64,000 bases of DNA from Rhodobacter sp. SGA-6-6 (GCF_011043545.1 NZ_JAAKGP010000008.1:1-64000), one strand, 5' to 3'. Numbered from the stretch's first letter, positions 46,952 through 55,651 are shown. Made by a program: numbers and translations. Notes: generated from the sequence alone by a model not told the origin.

Positions 46952-48034
46952 TCACTCCTCCTCCTCGACCACCATCACCACCTCGCCCGAGGCCTCCAGC
47001 TCGCGGATCGCGCCGATGATCAGGTTCATCGCCTCCTCTCCCTCCTTCTCCTTGACCTTGCCGCGGGCCGCCACCTCCTCGCGCAGGCCCTGCGCCATGC
47101 GCTGCGAGATGTTGGAGAGGATGAACTCGGTCGTCTCCTCCATCCCGGGCTTGCCGGCGGCGAAGGCCATGGCGGCGACCAGCCGCACCTGATCGACCAT
47201 GCGGATGATCTTCGGCACGTCGCGCGGCGGGATGCGGGCAGGGATGTGGACCCAGGTGAAGATCGCACGGCGCACCTTCTCGGCGAAGCCGGCATCCTCG
47301 GCCTCCAGCCCCTGCAGCACCTCCTCGCGCGTCAGCGCGGGGGAGACGTTGAGGATCGCCCCCACCCGCTCCACCGGGCCGGTGTCGAAGGCCCTCGGCG
47401 GCTGGCTGTCGATCTGGGCGAGGATGGCAAGGCCGATCCGGCGCACGGTTTCCGGGTCGATGTTGCCGGTCAGCGAAACGGCGAAGGCAATGCGGCGCGC
47501 CCTCTCGCCCGGCAGGCGGCCCAGCATGTCGGCGGCCTTGGCCACCGGCAGCTTGGACATCACCACGGCGGCGACCTCGACCGCTTCTTCCTCGATCACC
47601 GCCAGAAGCTGGGGCACCGGCAGGGCGGTCAGCCGCTCCCAAGGGTCGGTGCCGGCACTCACCCCGGCCTTGCGGCGCAGCCGGCTGGCGGCGGATTGCG
47701 AGATATGGCCGTCCATCACCGAAAGCACCCCCTCGATCCCGCCGGGGAAGGCGAGGCCGACCGAATCCAGTTCGGCCAGGAATTCGGCCACCACCGCATC
47801 CAGCGTCTGCCGGTCGACCAGCCGCATCGCGCCCATCTGCTCGGCCAGCGCCTGCTGCATGTGGTCGGGCAGCTGCGCCAGCGGGATCTTCGCGCCCTCG
47901 GCGATCAGATAACGCACGATCACCGCCGCCTTCTGCCGCGCCGAGAGGACGCGGGGCAGGGGCGCCTCGCCGGCCAGCGTCATCATCCGCCGGGCGGGCG
48001 TGATGCGCGCCAGCGCCTGGCCTTCCTCCATCAT
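46952..48034 (-). CDS. fliG: Flagellar motor switch protein FliG (solitary)
   Basis: FliG (360 aa) forms the rotor ring that meets the stator. It shows the N-terminal domain (LSARQKAAVIVRYLIAEGAKI), the middle domain with ALPVPQLLAVIEEEAVEVAAVVMSKLP and a C-terminal motor region (FAEKVRRAIFTWVHIPARIPPRDVPKIIR, then FILSNISQRMAQGLREEV). The end is very acidic (VVEEEE). The ATG at 48034, after GGAGG, was chosen over an upstream TTG. No other flagellar gene is in the window. Confidence 0.85.
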   Translation of the reverse strand: MMEEGQALARITPARRMMTLAGEAPLPRVLSARQKAAVIVRYLIAEGAKIPLAQLPDHMQQALAEQMGAMRLVDRQTLDAVVAEFLAELDSVGLAFPGGIEGVLSVMDGHISQSAASRLRRKAGVSAGTDPWERLTALPVPQLLAVIEEEAVEVAAVVMSKLPVAKAADMLGRLPGERARRIAFAVSLTGNIDPETVRRIGLAILAQIDSQPPRAFDTGPVERVGAILNVSPALTREEVLQGLEAEDAGFAEKVRRAIFTWVHIPARIPPRDVPKIIRMVDQVRLVAAMAFAAGKPGMEETTEFILSNISQRMAQGLREEVAARGKVKEKEGEEAMNLIIGAIRELEASGEVVMVVEEEE

Positions 48035-48098
48035 CCGCGCCTCCGAATCTGCCTCTGCGGCAGCTTCGCAGGCGGGGCTTAACAAGCCCTTGCCGGGA

Positions 48099-48260
48099 TC
48101 AGCTGGAGGGCTGCAGCACGCAGGCCCCTTTCACCGAATCCCAGACATGCCCCTCAATGCAGGAAGAGGCGGAGGTGGAGCTGTGGCCCGGGCAATCCGC
48201 CAGGCCGAATGTGGGGATCAGCGCCAGGGCGAGCGCTGCGAAGCTGAGGCGTATCGTCAT
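48099..48260 (-). CDS. Small secreted Cys-containing protein
   Basis: This 53-aa protein has a signal peptide (TIRLSFAALALALIPTFGLA). The mature part is about 33 residues with three cysteines (DCPGHSS, SSCIEGH, GACVLQ). The pattern recalls small secreted proteins often found near purB in Rhodobacteraceae, and weakly a chitin-binding-like Cys spacing. The function is unknown. A repeat copy and 200 bases of gene-free sequence lie between it and purB. Confidence 0.7.
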   Translation of the reverse strand: MTIRLSFAALALALIPTFGLADCPGHSSTSASSCIEGHVWDSVKGACVLQPSS

Positions 48261-48462
48261 GCTGCATCCTTTCCTTGGCTCGGGCCCGCAGGGGCCATAC
48301 GGAGGCATGGTCCATACGGGCGCAGGGAAAGGATAGCACGAAATCCCCGCGTCCCGGGTGTGTTTTCCGCGCGACCGGGCAGGGCGGCGGAAATCCCCAT
48401 GGAGGCTGACGGGGAGATCCGATGCCTGCCGGGTCACATTCGGCTTTCTCGCGCGTTCTGTC

Positions 48463-48675
48463 TGGCGAAGGCCATCGCCTTCGCCACCGTGCAATGGTTC
48501 GACCAAGACCGGCCGGGTGCCTCAAGCACCCGGCCAGCGCCCGCCCCGCCCCCGGCGGGCGCTTCTCGCCCGCCGGGTCGGGCGCCGGCCTCTCGGGGTT
48601 AGGGCTGCCACCGTCTCCGGGTGATGCGCTGCGCACGGGCGGGGACGAGGCAGTGCCTCGCCTTCTCCCGCCCGG
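48463..48675 (+). repeat. Dispersed multi-hairpin repeat, copy F
   Basis: This copy lies in the gap (48261-48738) after purB, in the orientation opposite to both flanking genes. All four hairpins are present. Confidence 0.85.
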
Positions 48676-48738
48676 CCGGAGCGGTGCAACATTCGGGCGC
48701 CTGCCAAGGCGTCGGCTCAACCGTGGAGGTCGCTCGCC

Positions 48739-50040
48739 CTAGCCGAACACCCGCGCGAAGATCGTGTCGACGTGCTTGGTGTGGTAGCCGAGGTCGAACT
48801 TCTCCTCGATCTCGGCGGGGGTCAGGGCGGCGGTGACCTCGGGGTCGGCCAGCAGCTCGGTCCTGAAATCCGCCCCCTTCTCCCAGACCTTCATCGCGTT
48901 CCGCTGCACCAGCCGATAGGCATCTTCGCGCGACACCCCCGCCTGGGTCAGCGCCAGCAGCACCCGCTGGCTCATCACCAGCCCCTTGAACTTGTTCAGG
49001 TTCTTCAGCATGTTCTCGGGGTAGATCACCAGCTTCTCCACCACCCCGGCCAGCCGGTGCAGCGCGAAGTCCAGCGTGATGGTGGCGTCCGGGCCGATCA
49101 TCCGCTCCACCGAGGAATGCGAGATGTCGCGCTCGTGCCAGAGCGCCACGTTCTCCAGCGCCGGCACCACCGCCATGCGGACGAGGCGGGCGAGGCCGGT
49201 GAGGTTTTCGGTCAGCACCGGGTTCCTTTTGTGCGGCATGGCCGAGCTGCCCTTCTGGCCGGGCGAGAAAAACTCCTCCGCCTCCAGCACCTCGGTCCGC
49301 TGCATGTGGCGGATCTCGATGGCGATGTTCTCGATGCTGGACGCGATCACGCCCAGGGTGGCGAAGAACATCGCGTGGCGGTCGCGCGGGATCACCTGGG
49401 TGGAAATCGGCTCCGGCGCCAGCCCCAGCATCTTGCAGACATGTTCTTCCACCGCCGGGTCGATGTTGGCGAAGGTGCCGACCGCGCCGGAGATCGCGCC
49501 GGTGGCGACTTCTTTCCTTGCGTTTTCGAGACGTTCCCGGCCGCGCTTCATCTCGGCATAGAAGCGGGCGAAGGTCAGGCCCATCGTCGTCGGTTCGGCA
49601 TGGATGCCGTGGCTGCGGCCGATCCGCACCGTATCCTTGTGCTCGAAAGCCCGCGCCTTCAGGGCGGCCAGCACCCGGTCCATCCCCGCCAGCAACAGGT
49701 CCGCCGCCCGCACCAGCTGGATGTTCAGCGTGGTGTCCAGCACGTCCGAGGAGGTCATGCCCTGATGGACGAAGCGCGCCTCGTCGTTGCCGATGATCTC
49801 GGCCAGATGGGTCAGGAAGGCGATCACGTCGTGCTTGGTCACCGCCTCGATCTCGTCGATGCGGGCGACGTCGAACTCCACGTCCTTCGCCCGCCAGACC
49901 GCCGCGGCATTCTCCTTCGGGATCACGCCGAGCATCGCCTGGGCGTCGCACGCATGGGCCTCGATCTCGAACCAGATGCGGAAGCGGGTCTCGGGCGACC
50001 AGTTCTTCACCATCTCGGGGCGGGAATAGCGCGGGATCAT
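48739..50040 (-). CDS. purB: Adenylosuccinate lyase
   Basis: PurB (433 aa) acts twice in purine synthesis, releasing fumarate from SAICAR and from adenylosuccinate. The fumarase/aspartase signature is visible as GSSAMPHKRNPVLTENL (about residue 263). HQGMTSSDVLDTTLN and GRSHGIHAEPTTMG carry the catalytic His regions. The length and start (IPRYSRPEMVKNWSPETRFRIW) match the family. It is transcribed away from the TetR gene. Confidence 0.96.
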   Translation of the reverse strand: MIPRYSRPEMVKNWSPETRFRIWFEIEAHACDAQAMLGVIPKENAAAVWRAKDVEFDVARIDEIEAVTKHDVIAFLTHLAEIIGNDEARFVHQGMTSSDVLDTTLNIQLVRAADLLLAGMDRVLAALKARAFEHKDTVRIGRSHGIHAEPTTMGLTFARFYAEMKRGRERLENARKEVATGAISGAVGTFANIDPAVEEHVCKMLGLAPEPISTQVIPRDRHAMFFATLGVIASSIENIAIEIRHMQRTEVLEAEEFFSPGQKGSSAMPHKRNPVLTENLTGLARLVRMAVVPALENVALWHERDISHSSVERMIGPDATITLDFALHRLAGVVEKLVIYPENMLKNLNKFKGLVMSQRVLLALTQAGVSREDAYRLVQRNAMKVWEKGADFRTELLADPEVTAALTPAEIEEKFDLGYHTKHVDTIFARVFG

Positions 50041-50111
50041 CGGGGCCTCCGGGCGTTCGGGATGCGGCCCCCTTACGGCGGGGGCCGGGCGGGCGCAAGC
50101 GGGTTGGCGTT

Positions 50112-50128
50112 GGGGTTTGGTTAACCCC
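50112..50128. promoter_or_regulatory. Candidate TetR operator
   Basis: GGGGTT-TGGTT-AACCCC is an inverted repeat in the 187-base divergent region between purB and the TetR gene. Its size fits a TetR-family operator. The assignment is by position only. Confidence 0.35.
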
Positions 50129-50227
50129 TTGCGGGCTAGGGTGCAGGCCGAAGCGGCAGGAGGCGCGGATGGCAGGGCAAGGCGAGGCGGTTGCGGCGGG
50201 GCGCGGGCGCGGCTATGGGGACGGGCG

Positions 50228-50839
50228 ATGAACGCGCTCTCGCCGATTTCCCCCGTTGCCGCCCGGGCCAGGCCGAAGCTGGCGCCCTCGGACTGGATCA
50301 TGGCCGGGTTCCGCGCCCTGGTGGCCGGCGGGCCGGAGGCGGTGCGGGTGGAGGCGCTGGCGCGCGAACTCGGCGCCACCAAGGGCAGTTTCTACTGGCA
50401 CTTCAAGGATCTGCGCGGGCTTCATGATGCGATGCTCGAAGCCTTCGAGCGGCTGGCGACGTCGGAGATTACCGGCGCCCTCCGCCGCTCCGGCGGCCCG
50501 CCGCGGGCGCAGGTGCTGCGGCTGGCGGAACTGGTCTCCACCCAGCCCGAGGCCGAAACCGGCGGTGCCGCGCTGGAGCCCGCCCTGCGCGACTGGGGCC
50601 GCACCGATCCGCTGGCCCGCGCCACGCTGGAGCGGGTGGATGCGCAAAGGCTGGCCGATCTCTGCGCCTTCCTCGGCGCGGCGGGGCTGGACAGCGCCCG
50701 CGCCGCCGAAGGGGCGGTGCGCTTCTATGCCGCCCTCCTTGGCCTTGAGGCGCTGCGCATCACCTGCGGCATCGAGATGCGCGGGCCGCTGCTGGCGGTG
50801 GCCCGGGCGATCCTCGGCGAGGAGGCGGCCGCGGAATGA
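50228..50839 (+). CDS. TetR-family transcriptional regulator
   Basis: This 203-aa protein has an N-terminal helix-turn-helix of TetR type: WIMAGFRALVAGGPEAVRVEALARELG then TKGSFYWHFKDLRGLHDAMLE. The ligand domain (residues about 75-200) has no recognisable ligand signature. It overlaps the following EEP-phosphatase gene by 4 bases, so it probably controls that operon. Confidence 0.85.
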   Translation: MNALSPISPVAARARPKLAPSDWIMAGFRALVAGGPEAVRVEALARELGATKGSFYWHFKDLRGLHDAMLEAFERLATSEITGALRRSGGPPRAQVLRLAELVSTQPEAETGGAALEPALRDWGRTDPLARATLERVDAQRLADLCAFLGAAGLDSARAAEGAVRFYAALLGLEALRITCGIEMRGPLLAVARAILGEEAAAE

Positions 50840-51705
50840 GGACGGCGCTGACCCTTCTGGCCGGACTGGCGGCCCTGGCGGTGCTCGGCGGCTATCTCGG
50901 CGCCGTCCATCCCTTGGGCGATTCGCTGGCGGTGTTCCGGCTGCAGGCGGCGGGCGCTCTGGCGATCCTGTCGGCGCTCGCGCTGCTGGCGGGGGCGCGG
51001 CAGGGCGGGCGGCTGGGGATGCTGCTGGCGCTGGTCGCCGGGGTGCCGGTGCTGTGGGCCTATGGCAGCGGGGATGCGGCGATTGTTGACGGCCTGCGGC
51101 TCTACCAGAAGAACCTGCTCTACCGGAACGACGATCTTGCCGGGCTGGCGCAGGACATCCGCGCCGCCGCCCCGGATGCGGTGACGCTGCAGGAAGTGTC
51201 GGAGGCGAACCTCGCCCTGCTGGCGGCGTTGGAGCCGGAACTGCCGCATCAACTGCACTGTCCCTTCGCCCGCGTCGGCGGCACCGCCATCGCCACCCGG
51301 CTGACGCCGGTCGCCGGGACGGGGCTTTGTGCCGACGGGCTGGCGGCGCTGCAGGTGGAGGGGCCGCAGGGCCGGCTCTGGCTGGTCTCGGTGCACCTGC
51401 ACTGGCCCTGGCCGCAGGGGCAGGCCGCGCAGGTCCGCCGGCTGCTGCCGGTGCTGGAGGGGTTGCAGGGGCCGGTGGTGATGGCGGGCGATTTCAACAT
51501 GGTGCGCTGGTCGGCGACGGTGGCGGCGATGGCGCAGGCGGCAAGGGTGCAGCCGGCGGGGGCGGTGCATGGCAGCTACACCGGCTTCGCCCCATGGCTG
51601 ATGCTGCCGATCGACCATGTGCTCGCCCCCGGCGGCGGGACCGTGGAGGTGCGCGGGGGGCTGGGATCGGATCATCTCGGGTTGCTGGCGGAGGTCGGGC
51701 TCTAG
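50836..51705 (+). CDS. Membrane-anchored endonuclease/exonuclease/phosphatase protein
   Basis: This 289-aa protein has two or three N-terminal membrane helices (about residues 1-80), then an EEP domain facing the periplasm or the membrane. The motifs are in order: VTLQEVSEANLALL (metal Glu), VSVHLHWPWP, MAGDFNMVRWSAT, LPIDHVLAPGG and GLGSDHLGLLAEV. Such proteins hydrolyse phosphodiesters in nucleic acids or lipids; the substrate is unknown. It is coupled to the TetR gene. Confidence 0.85.
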   Translation: MRTALTLLAGLAALAVLGGYLGAVHPLGDSLAVFRLQAAGALAILSALALLAGARQGGRLGMLLALVAGVPVLWAYGSGDAAIVDGLRLYQKNLLYRNDDLAGLAQDIRAAAPDAVTLQEVSEANLALLAALEPELPHQLHCPFARVGGTAIATRLTPVAGTGLCADGLAALQVEGPQGRLWLVSVHLHWPWPQGQAAQVRRLLPVLEGLQGPVVMAGDFNMVRWSATVAAMAQAARVQPAGAVHGSYTGFAPWLMLPIDHVLAPGGGTVEVRGGLGSDHLGLLAEVGL

Positions 51706-51728
51706 GCGATGTCCGCGCGGGACAATCG

Positions 51729-51754
51729 CACCGGAATTCGCGCGAAGTCCGGTG
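51729..51754. repeat. Post-stop palindrome, GGAATTCGCGCG family
   Basis: This is the same 26-base palindrome as at 29207-29232 with one substitution in the right arm (GAAGTCC for GAATTCC). It lies 24 bases after the EEP gene. Confidence 0.7.
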
Positions 51755-51790
51755 TGCGGAGGGGGCCGTCGTCCGTATCTTCCGTCTGTC

Positions 51791-51978
51791 TGGCAAGGCC
51801 AATCGCCTTCGCCATGACGCAGCGCTTCCCCTTGTACCGGCCGGACCCCCAAGACCCGGGCGCTTCTCGCCCGCCGGGTCGGGCGCAGGCATCCTGGGGG
51901 CTTGAGTTGCCAGAGTTTCCGGGAGCTACTGCCACGCACGGGCGGGGGCGAGGCAATGCCTCGCCTGGCCCGGCCCGG
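51791..51978 (+). repeat. Dispersed multi-hairpin repeat, copy G (degenerate)
   Basis: This copy is shorter and more diverged than the others. The first hairpin reads GGCAAGGCCAATCGCCTTCGCC and part of the second and third hairpins is deleted, but the terminal GGCGAGGCAATGCCTCGCC is kept. Confidence 0.75.
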
Positions 51979-52035
51979 CCCGGCGAAACCGGGCGGCGGC
52001 GGCCAACCGGAACCATTCCTCCCAGGAAACCGGGC

Positions 52036-52097
52036 GGCGGGGTGAACCCCGCCCTACGAACCCCGGAGAAACCCCGTAGGGCGGGGTTCACCCCGCC
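52036..52097. terminator. Paired inverted GGCGGGG hairpins, convergent gene end
   Basis: GGCGGGGTGAACCCCGCC plus CTAC (52036-52057) faces its inverse, GTAG plus GGCGGGGTTCACCCCGCC (52076-52097), around 18 bases. The arrangement and position (after a multi-hairpin repeat, between convergent genes) repeat those at 43552-43613. Confidence 0.55.
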
Positions 52098-52116
52098 GGA
52101 TTCGCCCCTCCGCCGT

Positions 52117-53457
52117 TTACCCCACCAGCCGCGGGTCGAAGGGATACTTGGTCAGGTTCTCGCAGCCGGTCTCGGTGATCAGCACCTGGTCCTCCAGCTT
52201 GATCGAGAAATCGCCCCCTTCGGGAGAGACCAGCGCCTCGGTGCAGAGCACCATGCCCGGCTCCAGCGCCACCTCGAAGGCGCCCTCCACCCAGGCGTCG
52301 GCATAGGGCACGAAGGGCCATTCGTCGCAGAGCCCGACTCCGTGCATCTTGCAGGAATATTTCTGCTTCCAATACTGGTCTTCCAGCTGGTGCCCGCCGA
52401 AGCACAACTCCCTGATCGTCACCCCCGGCTTCAGCCGGGCCTGATGGTCGCGGATGTGGTCGATCCCGTGGTTCATGGCGGAAATCATCGCGTTCGAGGG
52501 CCGGGTCTCGCCCACCCACCAGCTGCGCGAGATGTCGATGCAGATGCCGTAGGAGCCGATCAGGTCGGTGTCGAAGGCGACGATCTCCTCCGGCTGCACG
52601 ATCCGCGGCCCGCATTCCTGGAACCAGGGATTGGTGCGCGGGCCGGAGGCCAGGAGCCGGGTCTCGATCCATTCGCCGCCGCGGCGGATGTTGCCCTTGT
52701 GCAGTTCGGCCCAGATGTCGTCCTCGCTGACGCCGCCCTTCGGCACGTTCTCGCGGGTGAAGGCCTCCATCTCGGCGATGGCCGCCTCGCAGGCGTGATG
52801 GGCGCAGCGCATCGCCAGGATCTCGTCCGGCCCCTTGATGGCGCGGGTGCGTTCGGTGATCTCCTCGCCCTCCAGCACCTCGAAGCCGATCCGTTCCAGC
52901 GCCCGCAGGCCGGCGACCATGATCTTGTCCACCGCCAGCCTGCGGTTGCTGCCGGCGTGCGCCCGCATCACCTCCTCGACCTGGCCGGCGAAGGAGGTGG
53001 CGTCGGCGGCAGTCCGGTCGCCCGAGACCATGTAGAAGAACGAGGCGCCGGAGCGGATTTCCTTCACCAGCGGGTTGAAGGTCACCAGGAAGGGCGCCTC
53101 CTTGTATTCCCAGATCACCATATGGCCGTCGGCGCAGAGCAGCACGGCGCGGAACGGGTTGTGGCTGTTCCACAGCTGCATGTTGGTGGTGTCGGTGGCG
53201 TAGCGGATGTTCAGCGGGTCGAAGAGAAGAAGGCCGCCGACGTCGCGATCCACCAGCGCCTGCGTGAGCCGCCGCCAGCGGAACTCCCGCATTTTCTCCA
53301 GGTTCGGCGCCACCAGCCCCGCCGCCTCCCATTCGCGGAAGGCAAGCTGGGTCGGGCCGATCTCCACCCGGTCGTTGTCGTTGGGGGTGCCGTCGGCAAG
53401 GCGGTCGGCGCGGCCGGGGTCGATCTTGCGGCGGGTCTGCGAATAGGGCTGGCTCAT
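52117..53457 (-). CDS. dddP: DMSP lyase DddP (M24 family)
   Basis: DddP cleaves dimethylsulfoniopropionate to dimethyl sulfide and acrylate. It belongs to the M24 metallopeptidase fold but is a lyase. This 446-aa protein matches DddP in length and in blocks such as TPNDNDRVEIGPTQLAF, FDPLNIRYATDTTNMQLWN, IETRLLASGPRTNPWFQECG, FDTDLIGSYGICIDISRSWW, HGVGLCDEWPFVPY and GGDFSIKLEDQVLITETG, which carry the metal Asp, Glu and His ligands. The assignment comes from recalled family sequence, not a search. A TTGCGG/CCGCAA inverted repeat and AAAGGAG precede the ATG. Confidence 0.88.
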   Translation of the reverse strand: MSQPYSQTRRKIDPGRADRLADGTPNDNDRVEIGPTQLAFREWEAAGLVAPNLEKMREFRWRRLTQALVDRDVGGLLLFDPLNIRYATDTTNMQLWNSHNPFRAVLLCADGHMVIWEYKEAPFLVTFNPLVKEIRSGASFFYMVSGDRTAADATSFAGQVEEVMRAHAGSNRRLAVDKIMVAGLRALERIGFEVLEGEEITERTRAIKGPDEILAMRCAHHACEAAIAEMEAFTRENVPKGGVSEDDIWAELHKGNIRRGGEWIETRLLASGPRTNPWFQECGPRIVQPEEIVAFDTDLIGSYGICIDISRSWWVGETRPSNAMISAMNHGIDHIRDHQARLKPGVTIRELCFGGHQLEDQYWKQKYSCKMHGVGLCDEWPFVPYADAWVEGAFEVALEPGMVLCTEALVSPEGGDFSIKLEDQVLITETGCENLTKYPFDPRLVG

Positions 53458-53470
53458 CGACTTGCTCCTT

Positions 53471-53491
53471 TTGCGGTCAGGCTGGCCGCAA
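53471..53491 (-). promoter_or_regulatory. Inverted repeat in the dddP leader
   Basis: TTGCGG, 9 bases, then CCGCAA lie directly upstream of the dddP ribosome binding site. It could be an operator or a small leader hairpin. Confidence 0.4.
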
Positions 53492-53537
53492 AGCACCGCA
53501 AGGGGTTGCCCGCAGGCGACAGGCGATGTCGCAGGCG

Positions 53538-53609
53538 GCTCATCGGTCCTTGCAGTCCCTCTTCGCAAGGGCGCACCCCGCGAAGAGGGACCGAAGGGAA
53601 CCGATGAGC
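53538..53609 (-). terminator. Nested hairpin between the EF-G-like gene and dddP
   Basis: The inner arms GTCCCTCTTCGC (53555-53566) and GCGAAGAGGGAC (53580-53591) pair perfectly. The outer arms GCTCATCGGT (53538-53547) and ACCGATGAGC (53600-53609) pair perfectly too. The structure begins at the EF-G-like stop codon, so it is probably that gene's terminator, though without a clear T tract. Confidence 0.65.
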
Positions 53610-55651
53610 TATCCCTTCAAAGCCGCCGCCCGTGCCGCCACCGCCTGTTCGGCCTCGCGGCCCGAGAGCTGCTCCAGATGGTGGAAGCCGGCGGTGTAGA
53701 AACCCACCCCCAGCGTCTGGCTGCGCAGCTCGGTGATCAGCCCCTCCATCTCTGCCGCCGGCATCAGCGCCGAGACCTCGTCCCAGCCCTTCCAGCCCTC
53801 TTTCGCGTCGAAGCCCAGAAGCTGCCCGCGGCGCGAGGTGACGATGCGCTGCGCCTTCGGCGTGAACTCTGACGGCACCGAGAGGATCACCTCCATCACC
53901 GGCTCCAGCAACACCGGGTTGCAGCCGGGCAGCGCCTCGGCCATCGCCTTGGCGCCGGCCTTCTGGAAGGCGAAGTCGGAGCTGTCCACCGTATGATAGC
54001 TGCCGTCGGTCAGCACCACGGCCATGTCCACCACCGGAAAGCCCAGGGGCCCGCGGGAAAGCGCGGTTTCCACCCCCTTCTGCACCGCCGGGATGTATTG
54101 CTTCGGCACCACCCCGCCGGTGATCCGGTCGGAGAAGCCGAAGCCCTCGCCGCGGGCGCGGGGGGCGATCTCCAGCACGATGTCGGCGAATTCGCCATGG
54201 CCGCCGGATTGTTTCTTGTGCCGCGTGTGGATGGTCGCGGGCTTGCTGATCGTTTCGCGGTAGGAAACGGCGGGCCGGGCGGTCTTCACCGCCAGCCCGG
54301 CCTCGGACTTCAGCTGCGACAGCGCCACCGCCAGATGGATGTCGCCCTGTCCGGTCAGCAGCGTCTCGGCGGTCTCGGGCCGCACCTCGACCCGCAGCGC
54401 CGGGTCCTCGTCGCAGAGCCGGGCCAGCGCGGCCGACAGCTTGGCCTCGTCCGCCGGATGCTCGGCCCTTATCGCCAGCGCGGCGACCGGGGCAGGGGGG
54501 TCGGGCCAGTCCGCCCGGTTGTGCAGCCCCTCGCCGATCAGGTCACCCGCCTTCACCGCCGCCATCCGGCCGAGGACGACGACCTCGCCCTCGCCCGCCG
54601 CACCCTTGGCGGTGAACTTGCGCCCCAGGGAGGAGGAGACCGAGCCCACCCGATCCGGGCCGAGGGTCATGCCGTCCCTGACCTCGCCGCGCCAGATGCG
54701 GGCGAGGGCGGCGCGCCCGGCCTGGCCGGACTGGAAGGTCTTGATCACCTGCGCCAGCGGCTCTGACGCCGGCAGTCCCAGCCGGGCGGCGGTAGCGGCC
54801 GGGAAGGGGCAGTCGTGGCGCAGCGCCTTCCACAGCCGGCGCACGCCGTTCTCCTGCTCGGCGGCGCCGAAGAACACCGGCACCACCAGGTCCTGTTCCA
54901 GGTCGCGGGTCAGCGAGGCGTAGATCTCGGCCGGCGCTGGCACCATGTCGGAGAGGACCTGTTCGAGAATGGCATCGTCGAAATCCGCCAGCGCCTCGAT
55001 CATCGCCGCGCGGGCGGCGCCCTCGTCGCCCTTGGCCGCCTCGGGCAGCGGGATCAGGTCCGAGGGCTTTTGCGGGTTCCACTGCCAGGCCCGTTCCGAC
55101 ACCAGGTCGATCATGCCGGTGACATGGCGGGCGCCATCGCGGATCGGGATCTCGCGCAGGGCCAGCGGCCGGTCGGAAAAGCCCTGCAAGGCGTGGAAGG
55201 TTGCCCGCACATGCGCCTCGGGCGCGTCCATGCGGTTGACGAAGACCAGATGCGGGATGCGGCGGTCGTCGAGGAATTTCAGGATCGGCGAGACGGCGAG
55301 GACGCGCTCGGGGAAGGGGTCGCAGACCACCACGGCCAAGTCGGCCACCATCAGCGCCGCGCGGGTGTCGGACAGAAGCTCCACCGAGCCGGGGCAGTCG
55401 ATCAGCGCCCAGTCCTCGTCCATGAAGCGGCAGGAGGCGACCGAAAGCTCGGTCGAGATGCCGCGCGCCCGCGCCTCGGGGGCGGCGTCGCCCACGGTGT
55501 TGCGGTCCTTGGCGGTGCCGCGTCGGTCGGTTGCGCCGGCGGTGTGCAAAAGCGCCTCGAAAAGCGTGGTCTTGCCGCTGCCATGCGCGCCAACCAGCGC
55601 GGCGCATCGGGTGCCCCGTCTTGCCTCGGGATTCGCGGTCTTCGGGCTCAT
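53609..55651 (-). CDS. EF-G-like translational GTPase paralogue
   Basis: This 680-aa protein has the EF-G layout with altered GTPase motifs: P-loop GAHGSGKTT, switch region DCPGSVEL instead of the usual DxPGHVDF, and NRMD. Domain II follows, and then domains III-V with HTRHKKQSGGHGEFADI and QLLGFDAKEGWKGW. Loss of the canonical switch His argues against being the main elongation factor. Related EF-G-like proteins in alphaproteobacteria have unknown or stress-related roles. It is upstream of dddP on the same strand, separated by a strong nested hairpin. Confidence 0.85.
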   Translation of the reverse strand: MSPKTANPEARRGTRCAALVGAHGSGKTTLFEALLHTAGATDRRGTAKDRNTVGDAAPEARARGISTELSVASCRFMDEDWALIDCPGSVELLSDTRAALMVADLAVVVCDPFPERVLAVSPILKFLDDRRIPHLVFVNRMDAPEAHVRATFHALQGFSDRPLALREIPIRDGARHVTGMIDLVSERAWQWNPQKPSDLIPLPEAAKGDEGAARAAMIEALADFDDAILEQVLSDMVPAPAEIYASLTRDLEQDLVVPVFFGAAEQENGVRRLWKALRHDCPFPAATAARLGLPASEPLAQVIKTFQSGQAGRAALARIWRGEVRDGMTLGPDRVGSVSSSLGRKFTAKGAAGEGEVVVLGRMAAVKAGDLIGEGLHNRADWPDPPAPVAALAIRAEHPADEAKLSAALARLCDEDPALRVEVRPETAETLLTGQGDIHLAVALSQLKSEAGLAVKTARPAVSYRETISKPATIHTRHKKQSGGHGEFADIVLEIAPRARGEGFGFSDRITGGVVPKQYIPAVQKGVETALSRGPLGFPVVDMAVVLTDGSYHTVDSSDFAFQKAGAKAMAEALPGCNPVLLEPVMEVILSVPSEFTPKAQRIVTSRRGQLLGFDAKEGWKGWDEVSALMPAAEMEGLITELRSQTLGVGFYTAGFHHLEQLSGREAEQAVAARAAALKG

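Noticed and set aside
48463-48675. Repeat copies as ordinary rho-independent terminators
   Set aside because: They lack T tracts, are far longer than terminators, one is antisense to both flanking genes and one lies between divergent genes.
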